Shown: in pieces, positions 31,901-42,500 of the stretch
Layout of the letters: every line of letters begins with the position of its first letter
How positions within the stretch are numbered: the first letter of the stretch is position 1
Assembly: GCF_905475395.1 (NCBI RefSeq)
Contig: NC_058337.1
Span: 88,964,368 to 89,028,367, forward strand
Reading direction: 5' to 3'
Source: Chrysoperla carnea
Taxonomy: Eukaryota > Arthropoda > Insecta > Neuroptera > Chrysopidae
Length of the DNA stretch: 64,000 nt
Translations under genes and position numbers: made by a program
The notes under the pieces: generated by a model
Told to the model about the DNA's origin: nothing
What the model saw: the letters and a program-made list of their open reading frames with translations, nothing else
Database searches by the model: none

Positions 31901-33566
31901 ATTGAAATCTTTCCAAAGCTCGATTTTTTCGATTTATAACTATGAAATCTATTTATAATTTTGATTTGGACTTAAAAACCATGTTTATATGCTAAATTTC
32001 TTAAACTGAATTTATTTAACCAATTTAATACTTACTGATGCTCAGCTTTTTAATACATAAATGGGTGAAAACAAAGCGTGTAAGCTTTGTCAAAATGGAA
32101 AAAATTTATCACTCTGTGCTTTCAATGCAGTTCAGAGTTTTGGTTGCGTTTCAATTGAATAAGATTTGAATAGAAGTTAATAGACCGTGGAAGAAAAAGG
32201 GTGCTTTGTTAATTGATGAATACATACTTGAAACTTCGTGAGTAATTTTCTTTTGACGAGTCTACCAAACGTCTCTCTATGACTTTTGTGGAAAGCTCTG
32301 TGTTTTCAATTAAGCGTGATAACGGCATATTTAAGCTAGCGGTCTGAAAAAACGCGGCATCGAATTTGTCTGACACTAAGACCACGAAGTTCCCATTAAA
32401 GGGAGGTTTAAAAAATGATGTATAGAAAACCCTAATTGTTTTATTCATTAAGGAAAAACTTCTTTAACTAGATATTATTAGGGTCACCGGAATTAGTCAA
32501 ATAGTGCAAGTGCAAGTGGTATTAACTTTATCAAGCACGTACAAATATGCTCATACTTATACATAATAAAATACTTGCTGTTTTTAAGGCTTTTGAAACA
32601 TCAGCTATGGCAATTAGCTACACATTATTGAGTTTAGCGGCTAATAAAGATATACAAAATAAAGTATATAATGAAATATTATCAGTGTTTGGAACCTCAC
32701 AACGTGAAATCGAATTAAATGATCTACCAAAATTAGAATATTTGGAAATGGTTATTAAAGAAGCAATGCGATTATACCCCACAATTCCGTTGGTGGGACG
32801 TGTCGCTTCTCAAGACATTCAAGTTGGTATGTAAACTTGTATAAAAAACAACATATTAAACACTATCAGTTATCCACCCGCTTCACTGGGCTATTATAAC
32901 TTTAAAACAAAGACTATCGTTATAGCCTTCCCTTTTGTTTTCTTCAAATACCAACCCCCCACTCCCCTTTTTTTGATCAGAATGTAATGGGCATCTTTTT
33001 TTTGGTGCGGAACCCCAATTTTCTTAAAATCACAGTTTTTTTACTATTTATATTTATTAAATAATAGCTTATTAAACTCACAACTATAGTACAATTTCAG
33101 ATTTAGTATGTAAACAATTTATACCTACATATTTGAAAATTTTTTTCAGGAAAATATTTTATACCTAAAGGAATGATTCTTAATGTTATAATCATATCTT
33201 TACATCGTGATGAAAATATTTGGAAAGATTCATTAAAATTTGATCCCGAACGTTTTACACCAGAAAATATTAAATCACGACATCCTTATGCGTATATACC
33301 ATTTAGTGCGGGTCCTCGTAATTGTATTGGTATGTATTCGATTTCCCCACAAAAAAGTATTGTTTTTTATCGAACTTGTTTCTCTCTTAGGACCAAAATA
33401 TGCAATGATGTTTATGAAAACCGTAATATCAACATTACTAAGAAAGTATGAATTTCATACTGATTTAAAAATGGATAAACTAAAATTTGAAGTTGAACTG
33501 TCATTAAAATTAATTGGTGGACATCAAGTTCAAATGACACCACGAAATAGTGTTGTAAAAACATAA
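28963..33566 (+). CDS. Cytochrome P450, CYP4 clan (gene 3 of tandem array), 9 exons, 502 aa
   Basis: Third and most compact array member (4.6 kb; four introns under 70 bp). Exons: 28963-29122, 29191-29391, 29449-29637, 30544-30610, 31457-31583, 31650-31820, 32589-32826, 33150-33329, 33391-33566; the joined frame is open to TAA. Exons 2-5 and 8 match genes 1 and 2 in length; exon 7 is one codon shorter. Anchor at about 5-18, then KLPGPKGLP. Helix C WKYHR 124-128. Helix I A305-AFETS. ExxR E363-AM-R366. PERF 417-420. Heme loop FSAGPRNCIG 436-445 with C443 the ligand. As in its neighbours, the last intron splits the Gly codon that closes the heme loop. The start ATG has A at -3. Its 3' end faces that of the small DM9 gene, 710 bp away. 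Substrate cannot be inferred. Confidence 0.93.
30850..31330 (+). repeat. Repeat cluster in intron 4 of P450 gene 3
   Basis: CGAGTACGGAACCCTAAACT ... GACAGTCTCCAGGTAGACAT ... AGCGGTCAAACTTATATCAC ... GTTTGGGGGTTAAAAA (30850-31000), then TTAGACCGTGGGACACCACA ... GATAAATACATACTTGAAG and TTAGGGTTCCTTACCCGAAA. The GGAACCCTAAACTCG block is typical of dispersed insect elements. The TAGACCGT part recurs in intron 6 (32180-32420) and inverted at 43225-43385. Confidence 0.6.
32180..32420 (+). repeat. Dispersed repeat in intron 6 of P450 gene 3
   Basis: TAATAGACCGTGGAAGAAAA ... GATGAATACATACTTGAAAC ... TTGACGAGTCTACCAAACG. A related inverted copy lies at 43225-43385 and a partial one at 31070-31130. 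Not a gene: the - strand frame here (32209-32448) arises from repeat sequence. Confidence 0.6.
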
Positions 33567-34276
33567 AATAATTAAATTTATTTTTCGTAATTATATATTA
33601 CTCAATGGTTTACAGCTTTCCTTTATTTCATTTCAGTATTTACTTTACATAATCTACATCTGTTCCCGAAATATTTTTACCACAGTCCTATTATTCTGGG
33701 ATATAGTTGGAAAAAAGATTTACACCACTGACAGAAAATACCTACTAGAAGGTATGTGATCGTTTTTCGGGTGTTTATTTACAAAAAACGAAAGTTTATT
33801 GCTTTTCAAAACAAAATACTTGTTTGAATAATTCTCTTTGAATTTTATTCTTCGCTCTACAAATCCTTTTAATTACAATATAACAATAAACGTTTTGAGT
33901 TTATTCCTCCCTCCTCGTTATCGAAAATAGCCTACGTTAATTTATAAAAAATAAAATTTATGCGTCAAATCCAGCTAGTGACTATTCCCATTAAACCAGG
34001 CTTCAAATACAAATCGCATAAAATCGGCCAATCCATTTGAAAGCTACACAAAAGATCTATACAGCTCTTTTCGAGGAATTTAAAAACCCAAATAAAATAT
34101 TTAAAAAAGTTTTCGGTGCTTAAAAACAAGAACATAAGTCGAACATTTTTTAAAGAATTATTATTATGAAAATAAGCATAATTTTCATTTCAGTTAAAAA
34201 TTAAGTTTTAGTTAAGTTATTTTCAAAGTTTATATGAAAAGATATTATATAAACAATATAATAGATCCAATATAAT
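33567..34276. other. Convergent 3' intergenic region (P450 gene 3 / small DM9 gene)
   Basis: AT-rich. Reverse-strand AATAAA motifs (TTTATT on + at about 33773 and 33795) could end the small DM9 transcript, giving a 3' UTR of about 500 nt. A short AAATCGGCCAATCCATTTGA stretch near 34020 resembles dispersed repeats. No coding sequence. Confidence 0.5.
33571..33576 (+). terminator. Possible poly(A) signal of P450 gene 3
   Basis: ATTAAA, the commonest variant of AATAAA, lies only 4 bp after the stop codon. No AATAAA was noticed in the next 100 bp. Confidence 0.3.
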
Positions 34277-35682
34277 TCATTTTCCCTTAGCTGCTTTCAC
34301 TAATATTTCACCGTTTCTATATTCTTTTGCTTTACTACCCATAGGAATGGTTATGGTCTTTGTTGTAGGATCTATATTTCCTATGTAATGATCATATTTC
34401 TTTTTAATACGTCCGATATACGTTGGCTTATTTTTTTCGTCTCTTCCTCCTTTAATTGCATCTGACGGTATGGAATCTTCAGCTAACTCTATTACCATCC
34501 ATCTGCCTTCAACGCACAAAACCTAAACAAAATATTTTAATGAACAATATATAATAAATAAATCGATGAAAATCTTATCAAGACTTTTATAGAGCTCCTT
34601 CAAAACTAACACCCTACAAAAGATTATATTACGGAGCCAAATTTCCGTTTGTTCTAATAGATCAATCCGTAGATTAGAAAAATTTCTAGATTTATTGTCC
34701 AGCAGTGATAAGTATATACATACATTGCATTTCAAAATGGAAGGGTTAGAAGAAATTTTATTTCGCCGAAAATGAAGTGTTATATCGATTTATGATCTTT
34801 TAAATGGTGAATCGAATAAAAACAATACTGAAACGCTAAAATACACCTCGTTTGACAAAAATATACTTTAAATTCGAAAACGGTAGAAGTCTTGGCTTCT
34901 TTGATAAAATTATTTCAGAACCCAAGATTTCTTAACGATTAACTATGTTTCGGTAATTGGGGTTGGGGGCCATTGGAGTATTGAAATGGCGAGAAAAAAT
35001 GTTTCACTCGATAAAATATAATTAATTTATAAAAAAAAAATTTATTTGAATCCGGTGAGTAAATACGTTAATCCTTCAAAAAAAATTATCAATTTGCACC
35101 CTTATATTTTTTTTCGTAAGAGCCTATAAAGTAAAGCGACGTTAACTTCTAATAATGTGAATGTATATAGGTACATCGTAATCTTTCTTTTTTAATATTT
35201 CATCCCCAACTGCGATATTTGCTTGTTTTTCATTTGTTCTCAGAGTACCAACAACAGTTTGACCATCATACTCTGCCCGAACTACGTATATATTTTCATC
35301 GTTTCCATCTCGGCCTCCAACAAATGCGTTTGCAGGAACAACGCCGTTAGATGACTTTTCCCAGCCTTTCATAAATTCTTTATTACCTTTTCCAACTTTT
35401 TTATCTCCTCCTCCTCCTCTTTTTCTAAAAAGTGTGCATATTTTTAATTTAAAAAGTAAAAAAAAGATAGCTAAGTATAAATACTATTTTTGGTCCAAAA
35501 TATTAAACAATTTAGTAAAGGCTTACAGTAACAGTTTAAATCTAAACAATAAAGTGGGTTACCATAAAGTGTATTAAATAATTAATACCCGAAACCTTTT
35601 TTAACATCTAAGGATTTTTAATTTTTAAACTAACAATTGTCAACCTTTGAACTTACTTGAGACACTTTAATGCTGCTCCCAT
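34277..35682 (-). CDS. Small two-repeat DM9 protein with putative N-terminal acylation, 3 exons, 173 aa
   Basis: Exons in transcript order: 35682-35657 (26 nt), 35424-35175, 34522-34277; GT-AG introns of 232 and 652 bp; the frame joins cleanly to TGA. The protein starts MGAALKCLKKR, followed by GGGG and a Lys-rich linker, then DM9 repeat 1 (about 30-93, from KGWEKSSNGVVP, with GGRDG) and DM9 repeat 2 (about 100-166, GRWMVIELAEDSIP ... AIKGGRDEK). Gly2 plus Cys7 and flanking lysines fit N-myristoylation with palmitoylation, predicting a membrane-tethered cytosolic protein; that is inference. DM9 proteins are known from insects and molluscs, where some bind mannose or respond to infection; exact role here unknown. 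The intron between repeats falls at DYD/VLC, the same place as in the neighbouring larger gene. The tiny first exon is the weakest part, but phase, ATG context (A at -3) and splice sites all fit. Confidence 0.85.
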
Positions 35683-36052
35683 ACTTTTTTCAAATCAAAA
35701 TTAAAACTATAAATTTTAAAACTTTCATAATGTTGAAAGAATGAAAAATATGCTTTCTTTTCAATAATAATTAATTCATTTTAATGAAATAATTGAATAA
35801 ATGTAAATATACAATACGAAATAAAAATGTCATTAAAAAAATGTTGGCAATTCGTTTGTTTAAAAAACTATAGCTACATGATGGCTATACATACATCATC
35901 CATTTTATGCTTCAAAACATCGACCATTAAAAAGTTATTCGAGATTAACGTTTATTAAGATATCAGTGTCGCAGTATTGCCCACGTAAAGATCCGTGAAA
36001 TACTAAATACTATACAAAAATCTATTTTATATTTTTGAAAAAAAAAAAAAAA

Positions 36053-36238
36053 AATCCTTACAGAATTTCAACGGAGAAGAATTGAGAAAGTCATTACAAA
36101 TACAGGTAAGAAATTCAGGAGCTAAATGTCTGCAGTCACCCCTCTGCTACTGCAAAAATTCAGCTCCTGAATTTTTTACCCTGTATTTTTAATCACTTTC
36201 TCCATACTTTAACTTCGAAATTACCTTGTAAGGAATTT
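36053..36238. repeat. 186-bp TIR element between the DM9 genes
   Basis: AAATCCTTACAGAATTTCAA ... GAGAAAGTCATTACAAATAC ... AAATTCAGGAGCT on the left; AGCTCCTGAATTTTTTACCC ... AATCACTTTCTCC ... CCTTGTAAGGAATTT on the right, inverted. Arms of about 75 bp surround a centre of about 35 bp. It lies about 370 bp upstream of the small DM9 start codon. Confidence 0.8.
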
Positions 36239-36398
36239 CTTTAAGTCAGCTATACTTTCAGGTAGCCCGACTGGACTAATGAGGATTTGAACAATTTCTA
36301 TTAGAATTTAGAAATAACAAAATTTTTGACTATAAAAGTTTACCTAGACATATTATGGGGAATAACATAAAACAAGTAACTATTTAAAATAACGATAT

Positions 36399-36404
36399 TT
36401 TATT
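36399..36404 (-). terminator. Poly(A) signal of the FAMeT-like gene
   Basis: AATAAA on the - strand, about 125 nt after the stop codon. Another AATAAA overlaps the stop codon itself (36528-36533) and is too early to be preferred. Confidence 0.4.
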
Positions 36405-36528
36405 ATTAAAAAAATGAAATAAAGCCTAAACAACGAAAGTTCTCTTTAATTAATACAATAAGATCTAATAAATGAAGTGCCAAAAAAAAGCAATTTAGTC
36501 CATATTTTGGAATTACCAATATATATAT

Positions 36529-39500
36529 TTATTGTACAACAAGTACTTCATAATCAGAAAAACCTAATTCTTCACCACCGTATGGAATGTACAGAACACT
36601 ATGACTGCTTTGTACTTTACCAACGGTAAGAGATCCATTATGTTCAACACGTCCGACGAATAAAGGTTCTCCGTCTTCTGTTTGTCCTCCCGGAACTGCT
36701 CCTTCAGGTACTTGACCGCCAGATGCTGGTACCCATGAGCAGGCACAATCACAAAGCACCTTGAAAATTTCGATTAAGAAAATTAATAATTAAAATCTTT
36801 AACTGAAAACATATTTTTAGTTAACTTACTTCATATTCTTCTTTACCATGCTCAGCGCCTCCCCATGCAACATAAGCTACCCCATGACTGGCAACAAGTT
36901 TACCAGGAATTAATGCACCTTCATGAGGTGCACGAGCTACATATAATGGTTCTCCATTATCCTGTCCTCCTTGTACTGCAGTGGGGGGAACTTCGCCACT
37001 TTTGGCTGGAACCCAACATACTGCGCCGCTTCCTCCGCCTGATGGTGCCGGGGCACTGGGAGCAGATGGTTGTGCTAAAAATGTTCATTTAATTTCAAAA
37101 TGATTTTGATTAAATTAATAATTACTATGATAATAATTACTATAAATTAGTAATTTAGATAAAATTAGCATTTTAAATATTAACATCCAATAGGTTAGTA
37201 AAAAGCAATTTTAGTAAAGTGTATTAGTAATTCGGTCTGAAACAGAATATGTTAGTGTAAAACTTTCAATGCAACTGCTGTTTTGAAATGAAAACTACCA
37301 ATCACTCATTTGTGAATGGAGGAAACATATTGTGGAGACCTTTGTGAATTATATTTAGTTATTTAATTATTTAGAGTATGACTTTAAAATAAAACGAGCA
37401 TACAATACAAAAAATAGAAAGACTAGAAGACTAATATTGAAGTGCAATAATTAGAACAAATTATATATTCGAAGACAAAATATTAGAATAATTAATTCCT
37501 TAAAATTCATCGCTACACAGGATGTTTCTTTTACTCTGGAATTTCTACATGTGCAAATGTTATTTCTTCTTTCAATGTACAAAAGCCCCTCTTTAACATT
37601 TATTACGATAATACCATTGAAATTTGTTTATGAAGGGGGTTATAATTTTCAGCTCACCATACGTTGATTAATGACTTATATTATCAGGTACCTTCTTTTT
37701 GTCAATGTAAAATAAATGATAATGATATCTCACTTAAAAGTGACACCACCCTAGTGGTAGAAACAATCCCGGATGCCCTCGTTAAAAGTTATATTTTTTA
37801 AATGAAATTCAGAAGTAAGGCAGTTGCTATGGCATGTTTTGAAGTACGATTTTTTACCACAGTTTAGTGCTAGCGTGTCCATTGACGTTTTTGCTTCACT
37901 TCTAATTTTCTTTATCTAATTAGAACATCTGTGGGTAACAAACTCTAAAAGTTACAAAAACAAAATAAGTAATTATTTAGTATATTCATTAGTTTATTCC
38001 GACATCAAAATTATTACATTTAAACTTATATTTTCATAAAGCTACATTATTATCACAAGAAACATTCAAAGTATAAAGAAACTTTTGTACTCCTAGCGCT
38101 TATATTTGCCAAATTTCCCGTTCGTATTGGCACACTCAAATACTATATACGTGGTATCGAAGTAACTATCGAACAGTGAAAGCGACAAATTTAAGAATTG
38201 TAGGTATGCAAAAAAGCTTCCAAACAAATGCCTCTTAAACATCAAGCAAATCACATTCATTTGTATTTTATACAATTCGTTTACTTTGAAGAGAATTGTA
38301 TTTAGCTATTAACGTGACACATACAAAGTACACTGTAGAATAGTTCGAATTTTATAAGATCCAGGCTATAATAGCAGATTATTATAATCGTTAAAGTTGA
38401 AAATACAGTAATATCTAGCATGCATAGAGATTACATTCAATAATAATATATAAACAATATTTTCCATTTTAACAAATTATTTTATTATCCGAAAAATATA
38501 ACAATTAAAATGCTACTATTTTTATTTTCTAATATTTTATGGTTGTAATTTTGTCGGCTAGAAATTTAACATATCCGATAACCTATGCTCATCCATAGAA
38601 GATTATTTGATTTATTAATAATTCTGTAAAATACTAGTGACAATCCCTACGATGAAAAGTATAAAATTTTAGAACTGAATTTTGTTTACAGAGGAATAAA
38701 ATATCCAAATTTCCATAAGCAACAAAATTAGCCAACCTCTTTTTATGTCACTCAGTTACATTTCAATTCTAAAACTAATCCGTTATTTAAAAAATTATTT
38801 TTTATTAATCAAACTAGAGAGCTTTTTTGATACTTTTCTTGTATAGACAGTGGAAATATTTTTTTATTTATAAACCCATCCGAAATATGTACTGAAACAT
38901 ATTAAATATATTAGTCTATCAATAATAATAATTAACTTTGATTATAAGATATTTTACAACAGAATTATACCCAATTTTTTTATAAAGCAAAAAATTTAGA
39001 GAGCGCGAAATAGTTATATTTCATTAAATATACGAATAAGTTTTAACGAGTCGATTCATACTACAAAAATTGTTTTTTTTTTTTTCTTTAAATTACACTA
39101 AGCAGTTATAATATTTTTTTGCTAAATCTAATAACCCCAAAACCATAACAAAAAATGTGGAACACATATAAAAATATATATGATGAATACCAAAAATTTT
39201 TTGATATTCTGCTATTCTAACCTGAACCTGATAAACCGTCACGTGGGTCATAAGACTTAACACGCCATTTTCCAGTTGCACCCCACGCTGTTCTAACTCC
39301 GAAATATGAAATTCCAATTGGATTTGGATCATGCCATTCCAAAAATATTGGATGTTGACGTGACGTTACTCTAGCTGTTATATGTCCGTTATTCCACTCA
39401 ATAAGTAAACGGCGTGGTTCTTGTGCGTGTAATAAATGTGGAGTTGAAACATGTACCTTTAAAAATTCAGAGTATTTTATAAAAACATGTTCATCGGTTT

Positions 39501-42500
39501 GAATTAATTATGTTATGCATAATGTTATGCTAAATTAAATTCAAACCTTATCGGGTTTTTCTCTTCGATAACGTATGGCTGATGCAGTATTTTCCCAACC
39601 ACCCAATATCAATTCGTACATAGGATCAGTTTCTTGTTTGTCAGACGTCAAAGCAACATGGCAATTATGTGGTGATCTAATTTGGATGTCAAGACCACCA
39701 GCAAGAACAGGATGATACTTATATTCAAGGGCATCAGGAGTCTCTAAATCATCACGACCTACACCCCAATTAATAGATTATGAAACTTAGATTTAAAAAA
39801 ATATTTACAAGTAAAAATTATTCCCGTGGTATTAATTATGTTAAAAAATGTTAGTTAACAAAAAGCCCGTTGGTTAATAAAATTACTTTAAATATTGCAC
39901 TTTGTTCAATAAGGTCAATTGCATATTAGTGTGATGGTAAATTTTTGAGCTGTAAAATGTAATCCAAAGCAGTAAAGTCTTTTAAAGTTTTGTCAAACCA
40001 CTTCTTCTGAGATAATTGTTAATTAATTTCAATTCAATCTATCAATTTAGATCAATAATTGTTACATAAATACGTTCGGTTTATCTCCATTTAATTAATG
40101 AAAACTTTTAATTGTATTCTAACCCACCTCTCAATCTAAGATATGGGTATTCACATAATAAAAAAATCTAATTTTGAACTATTAACCTAAATTGGCTCAA
40201 TTAATCAAAATTAATAATAGTTCCAACAATTTTTAACGACTTATCTGCTTAGAATTTTGTTTTTTAATCGCTGTATTACTTAATGCTTTCTCGGTTTAAA
40301 ATTTTTGTCAATTATTAAATAAACAAGTAAGTTAAATTATCACGTCAACGTCTGTAATTAAAAAGCGTGAATTGTTTAATGGTAGTATTAGTGCAAACCA
40401 TTCAATATACTACCCAACATGGTTCGTGTGTCGACTTTCATACAAGTAAAACATCTATATTTCGAAACTTTGAAACGAATATATCACGAAATATTTTATC
40501 AATAATTAAAAGTAGCAAAAATTTTGAAATTACCATCAACTTTCCATGTACCGCTTGCTCCCCAGCCAGTACATAGACCAAAGTATCCTATTGCTGCAGG
40601 TTCTGGATCGGTGTAGCTAAGGAATGGTGAAGAATCACCTTCATGCCCTGCTTCAATAGTACCACCACTCCATCTAATCCAAAATCCTCGGAATTCTTCA
40701 CCATTTAATACATCTGGTGTTTCTGCTTCAGCAACGTCTGGTTTAGTACGATTTTTTCGAATTACCGATTTGGTATTATTCCAACCTCCAATAAAAATCT
40801 ACGAAGATGAGTCATTATTATTGAAATGTTATAACACAAGTATAATTTAATAAATAAGAAGATTTCAATAACTTACTTCATACATAGGGTCGGATTCTGC
40901 TGGACCGGAAGTAAGAGCTACATGTGCATCATGTGGAGCACGAATTTTAAAGGTCAACGATCCCGATGTTACGGGATAGAAGTTGTATTCCAATTTGTCT
41001 TCAGTTTCAAGGTCTATAAAAAAAAAAAATTAAAATTAAATTTTCTTTTTCTTTTTCACATATTTTTGGATGCTTTCTATAATAAATGTAATAACATAGT
41101 TAGTATTTGCTTCTCAACACAAACCGTTAGACGCGGCGTGAAGGTTTCTATGTGTGTGTGTGTGTTTTTTTTTTCAAACTAAAAACGGTTTTATTTCATA
41201 AACCGTTTATATTTTTATTTAAAAAAGTATACCTTTTAATTAACAAGCATAAAGTACATAGGAATATTAAAATTCTGATTACATTATAAAGGATTTGCAT
41301 TGAAAACATTTGTCGTCGGTGGCTCAATTTTGCATGAAAGATAGAAAAAGGTCTTGAAGAGTTCATTCCAATGATATATAACATTAAGTATTTTTTTTTA
41401 AAGTTATGCAGCCTCTCCAAATTAAGCTAGATGGTTGAAAATCTGAATGTAAGTTAATTTAGTGTCAAGAAAGTACCTTTTTTATCTCCAAAACTCTCCA
41501 AATTGAGCTAAAGAAAATTTATCTGAGAATTGAGTTAACGTTAAGGAAGTGGCTTTTGATAGTGTCGACCGCCTAGCCTCTATTTAAGGTCTTTTATATA
41601 AATATTTCTAAAGTTTAAAAAACATGCAAAGATAAAATTTCCATTTCAACAGGAAATATTAAGTAATAAGAAACATTTCATGAGAGGAAAGTATGACCTT
41701 AGCTACAGAGCACTGCTGCTCATGAGTTTTTGTGTTTATAAGGCCGATATCAAAATATGAAATAAATTGAAAATGTGAATAATTTAGAGCAATTAACTGT
41801 CAAACATTACTATTTTTACTAATGAATAGTTTTTAAGGAATTCCTTCCCTTTGATGATGTCTATTTTTGTTTTCAATTGGTACTCTATTTATATAATTTG
41901 CTTAAATTTTGCATTTGTTTATTTCAAAATCAATATGTTCGAAGATACTAGCCATGATAAGGCGTGCAGATCTAATTTCAGAAAAATATTATCCTAAAGA
42001 TCATTAAATTATTCAAAATGAATTTTCCCAATTTTTGATTTTCAGTTTAATTTTCTTTTGGTGTAATATTTAATGAAAAATCAAATAATTCTTAATGAAA
42101 AATTTTATTTTTAGTAGATCTACATCTTTTATTATATGCTGATACAGACCGTGTGAAAGTTTACAATCGATGAAGAATAAAAAATTTTTAGTTGTACACA
42201 TCATAAACACAATACGATTTAAAATCAAAAAGGTCAAAGAACGACCACGACCGATTTACATGATGTGATATTACCTATTTCTGTGGCTAAATGAAGTTCA
42301 TTAATCTTAACATTGATAAATTAAAAACGTTAGTATTGATGACTGAAAAACTGTTTTTCAATATTAAAATACATATTTTCAAATTTGAAAAAAAAATTCT
42401 ATTAAGAAATCGTTTTATAAGGTTACAGATCATACGGAACAGCATTAATTTCAAAAGAATAATTTCATTATATTTAAATCAACGACTTTTTAAAAATAAA

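Larger units (their letters stand above)
35683..36528. other. Intergenic region between the two DM9 genes
   Basis: 845 bp that must hold the promoter of the small DM9 gene and the 3' UTR of the larger one (same strand). It contains a TIR element (36053-36238). No clear TATA box for the small gene. AT-rich, with a poly-A run just before the element. Confidence 0.6.

Noticed and set aside
32209-32448. - strand frame of 79 codons in intron 6 of P450 gene 3
   Set aside because: The sequence is a dispersed repeat with relatives at 31070 and 43225.
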